The notes beneath the pieces are model-generated. The model was not told where the DNA came from. It made no database searches and saw only the letters and a list, made by a program, of their open reading frames with translations. From the NCBI GenBank assembly GCA_011772275.1, contig WVZU01000288.1, positions 1 to 6,428 of the forward strand: a DNA stretch of 6,428 nucleotides. Direction: 5' to 3'. Source of the DNA: Planctomycetales bacterium (GTDB lineage: Bacteria; Planctomycetota; Planctomycetia; Pirellulales; UBA7805). The translations under genes were made by a program, and so were the position numbers. Positions 4,897 through 6,428 of the stretch are shown here, in pieces (within the stretch, counting starts at the first letter, position 1; each line of letters begins with the position of its first letter).

Positions 4897-5781
4897 ATGT
4901 TTGGTCTGCTGAACATCAACAAACCGGCCGGTGTCACGTCGCGGAAGGTTGTCGACCTGGTGCAGGAGGCCGTGGGGACCGATAAGGCCGGTCATGCCGG
5001 GACCTTGGACCCGCTGGCCACGGGCGTGATTGTCGTTTGTGTCGGCTCGGCCACCCGGCTGGTCGATTACATCCAACGGATGCGGAAGTATTACCGGGGG
5101 ACGTTTCGGCTGGGTTGCAGCAGCCCCAGCGACGATACGGAAACCGACGTGACCCGGCGGGACGATCTTCCCATTCCAGACGTCCAGCAGCTAACCGCCG
5201 CGCTGCGGCAATGGACCGGGACGATCCAGCAACGGCCCCCCGCTTACTCGGCGGTGAAAGTTGCCGGCCGTCGCGCTTACAAGTTGGCCCGTCAGGGCAA
5301 GCCCGTTCAGCTAGCCGCTCGCCAGGTCACAGTCTACCAGCTGGCGCTGGTCCGTTACGACTATCCCGAACTGGTTTTGGACATTTGCTGCAGCGCCGGG
5401 ACCTACGTCCGCTCGTTGGGCCGTGACCTGGCCGCGTCTTTGGGAACGGCGGCCGTGATGTCCGCCTTGACGCGGACGGCCATCGGCCGATTTCGGCTTG
5501 CCGATGCCGTCGCCCTGGAGGACCTGGGCACGCACAACGTTCTGCAGCACATGCTGCCGGCCGATTTGGCGGTAGCCGAACTGCCGCGTACCGAGCTGAC
5601 CAGCGGCGAGGTTGCCAGAATTGTCAACGGTCGGCGTATCGAACGTGAGGGTTGGGCGGCGGGAGGCGAAGAGGAGATCGCCGCCTTCGATACCAGCGGC
5701 CGCCTGCTGGCCATCCTCAAGCCAGGCGCAGCAGGAATACTGGCCCCAATCCGTGTGTTCCCTCCGCCAGCGGCGGGTTGA
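4897..5781 (+). CDS. truB: tRNA pseudouridine-55 synthase TruB
   Basis: This encodes a 294-residue cytoplasmic enzyme that isomerises U55 in the T-loop of tRNAs to pseudouridine. Motif order matches TruB throughout: the N-terminal INKPAGVTS (7-15), the catalytic motif HAGTLDPLATG (33-43, nucleophile D38), KYYRGTFRLG (64-73) with the substrate-stacking tyrosine region, the RPPAYSAVK motif (113-121), then GTYVRSLGRDL (168-178) with the conserved Arg R172. The C-terminal part (from about 232) resembles the small domain that follows the catalytic core in bacterial TruB. The ATG at 4897 is chosen because TruB proteins begin right before this motif. The frame is open back to 4792, but that extension is Gln/Gly-rich and unlike the family. 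No obvious Shine-Dalgarno motif precedes the start. It follows the MmgE/PrpD gene by 165 bp, and no rpsO (a frequent downstream partner) is seen within the window. Confidence 0.96.
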   Translation: MFGLLNINKPAGVTSRKVVDLVQEAVGTDKAGHAGTLDPLATGVIVVCVGSATRLVDYIQRMRKYYRGTFRLGCSSPSDDTETDVTRRDDLPIPDVQQLTAALRQWTGTIQQRPPAYSAVKVAGRRAYKLARQGKPVQLAARQVTVYQLALVRYDYPELVLDICCSAGTYVRSLGRDLAASLGTAAVMSALTRTAIGRFRLADAVALEDLGTHNVLQHMLPADLAVAELPRTELTSGEVARIVNGRRIEREGWAAGGEEEIAAFDTSGRLLAILKPGAAGILAPIRVFPPPAAG

Positions 5782-5792
5782 AATCGGACCAT

Positions 5793-5840
5793 CCCCCAAG
5801 GGGGCCGTGGCGGATCATGGCGCAACGGCGCGTGGCCGCC
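5793..5840 (+). terminator. GC-rich hairpins after truB, possible transcription end
   Basis: Eleven bases after the truB stop, CCCCC (5793-5797) and GGGGG (5800-5804) form a tight hairpin. GGCGG (5809-5813) then pairs with CCGCC (5836-5840) around an inner GCGC-AACG-GCGC (5820-5831). No T-run follows, so this is not a standard intrinsic terminator. It may protect the 3' end or assist Rho, or be chance in GC-rich DNA. Confidence 0.25.
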
Positions 5841-6277
5841 AGCGGTGCCAGGGATCGCGGCAGGGACACCTTGGTGCGTTGGCCCGCTATCGTTCCCAGG
5901 CGCCCGCATCTTTGTCCTGATCGCCTTTCCTGTCGGCCCCGCCGGTCAGCTGGCCGGGGTCCGCAGGCCCGGTCGGGTGCCCCGTTTTTGCCCTGGGTGG
6001 GTCGGCGAATCGGCACAATCGTCACACCCCCCCGCCGGACCGGCGATTCGCGGTTGCCGCCTGTCCAATTTGCTTTACGCCCGCCTGCCGGGTGCTAAAC
6101 TTCGTGCGGGGAAAGTGTTCACGGGACCGAGAAAGCATCTCACCTTGAATCGCACTGCCACCGACGTGCGTCTTGTTCCCGCACCGCAATCGTCGACAGC
6201 AAGTCGCGATCCCCTGGGGGGCCGTCTGCTGCTGGCGCGTTTGCCGACACCCTTGGAAAATTCCCCATCGTGCAGGG
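5841..6277. other. Gap after truB with no convincing gene
   Basis: About 440 bp without a recognisable gene. Frames on both strands translate to Arg/Pro/Ser-rich products with no domains. A C-run lies at 6027-6033 and a candidate promoter at 6074-6101. I see no tRNA T-arm motif and no riboswitch I recognise. A frame from a TTG at 6145 to 6312 (55 codons) has no clear ribosome binding site and is not called. Confidence 0.5.
6074..6101 (+). promoter_or_regulatory. Candidate extended -10 promoter
   Basis: TTTACG (6074-6079), a 16-base spacer and TAAACT (6096-6101) match four of six positions in each hexamer. TGC directly before the -10 box makes it an extended -10 type. Transcription would start near 6108 and run right, toward the open frames at the window edge, with a leader of 170-230 bases. 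Confidence 0.45.
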
Positions 6278-6428
6278 ATGCGCTTTTACCGAAACAGGCT
6301 GCTGCCAAGTGAGAATTATCCTCAGCATTTTTACCATGACGGCGGAACGGCCACAGCATTCAGCGCACCAGCGGCAAGTTGGTTGCAACCGGGCAACCTT
6401 CGCGTTCTTAGAGAACTGCCGCCAGGGG
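6278..6428 (+). CDS. Possible 5' end of a gene leaving the window
   Basis: Two + strand frames are open to the right edge. One starts with ATG at 6278 and gives 50 codons with a fairly protein-like composition (several Tyr, Phe, His, Gly and Ala). A purine run touches its start codon, too close for a normal ribosome binding site. The other starts at GTG 6309 or ATG 6336 and has third-position GC nearer that expected here (about 70 percent from 6336), but a less natural composition and no ribosome binding site. Both lie downstream of the candidate promoter at 6074-6101. I cannot choose between them and recognise no family; the coordinates given are for the longer frame. The region may also be only a leader. 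Confidence 0.25.
   Translation, partial: MRFYRNRLLPSENYPQHFYHDGGTATAFSAPAASWLQPGNLRVLRELPPG
6310..6324. promoter_or_regulatory. 15-bp near-palindrome resembling a Fur-type box
   Basis: TGAGAAT-T-ATCCTCA is symmetric at six of seven arm positions. It matches 11 of 14 arm positions of the 7-1-7 Fur consensus TGATAAT-N-ATTATCA. It lies about 200 bases downstream of the promoter-like element and inside or just before the possible gene start at the right edge. No iron-related gene is visible here, so binding by a Fur-family protein is only a suggestion. Confidence 0.3.

Noticed and set aside
4342..5076. A minus-strand frame spanning the end of the MmgE/PrpD gene and the start of truB
   Set aside because: It overlaps two well-supported genes and shows no recognisable domain.
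5782..6277. rpsO or another usual truB neighbour
   Set aside because: I looked for the ribosomal protein S15 gene downstream of truB and found no frame with such a sequence on either strand.
6145..6312. 55-codon frame with a TTG start, overlapping a GTG at 6309 as GTGA
   Set aside because: The overlap pattern is attractive, but there is no ribosome binding site and the product resembles no family; frames of this length are common by chance here.

Overview
This 6.4 kb, high-GC window reads as ordinary chromosomal DNA from a planctomycete, most likely a relative of the Pirellula/Rhodopirellula group. The assignment is inferred from gene style: a short double zinc-ribbon protein with a C-terminal membrane anchor, a PknB-like Ser/Thr kinase with a large C-terminal region beyond a single membrane helix, long GC-rich gaps, and mostly separate transcription units rather than tight operons. 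No marker gene here proves the lineage.

Layout from left to right. Positions 1-60 are four 15-bp G-rich tandem repeats ending at the ribosome binding site of a small zinc-ribbon protein (66-440, +). A convergent gap (441-791) separates it from the Ser/Thr protein kinase gene (792-2636, -). A 574-bp divergent gap (2637-3210) follows. It holds a candidate kinase promoter inside an inverted repeat, a 34-bp imperfect palindrome, a dense cluster of G-runs and an 11-bp tandem repeat abutting a TATACT box. Next is an MmgE/PrpD-family gene (3211-4731, +, GTG start), a 165-bp purine-rich gap, and truB (4897-5781, +) for tRNA pseudouridine-55 synthase. From 5782 to the right edge no complete gene is convincing. 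A promoter-like element (6074-6101) and open frames running off the edge suggest that a new gene begins near 6278-6336.

The four genes do not form an obvious pathway: there is one signalling kinase, one hydro-lyase/epimerase-type metabolic enzyme, one tRNA-modification enzyme and one small membrane zinc-ribbon protein. I see no phage, transposon, CRISPR, toxin-antitoxin or defence module. The main structure unexplained by genes is a set of G-run-rich stretches with quadruplex-forming patterns, all on the + strand, in the region upstream of each of the three + strand genes. Two short tandem arrays with different unit lengths also share the core GACGTGGGG. These are leads, not demonstrated systems.
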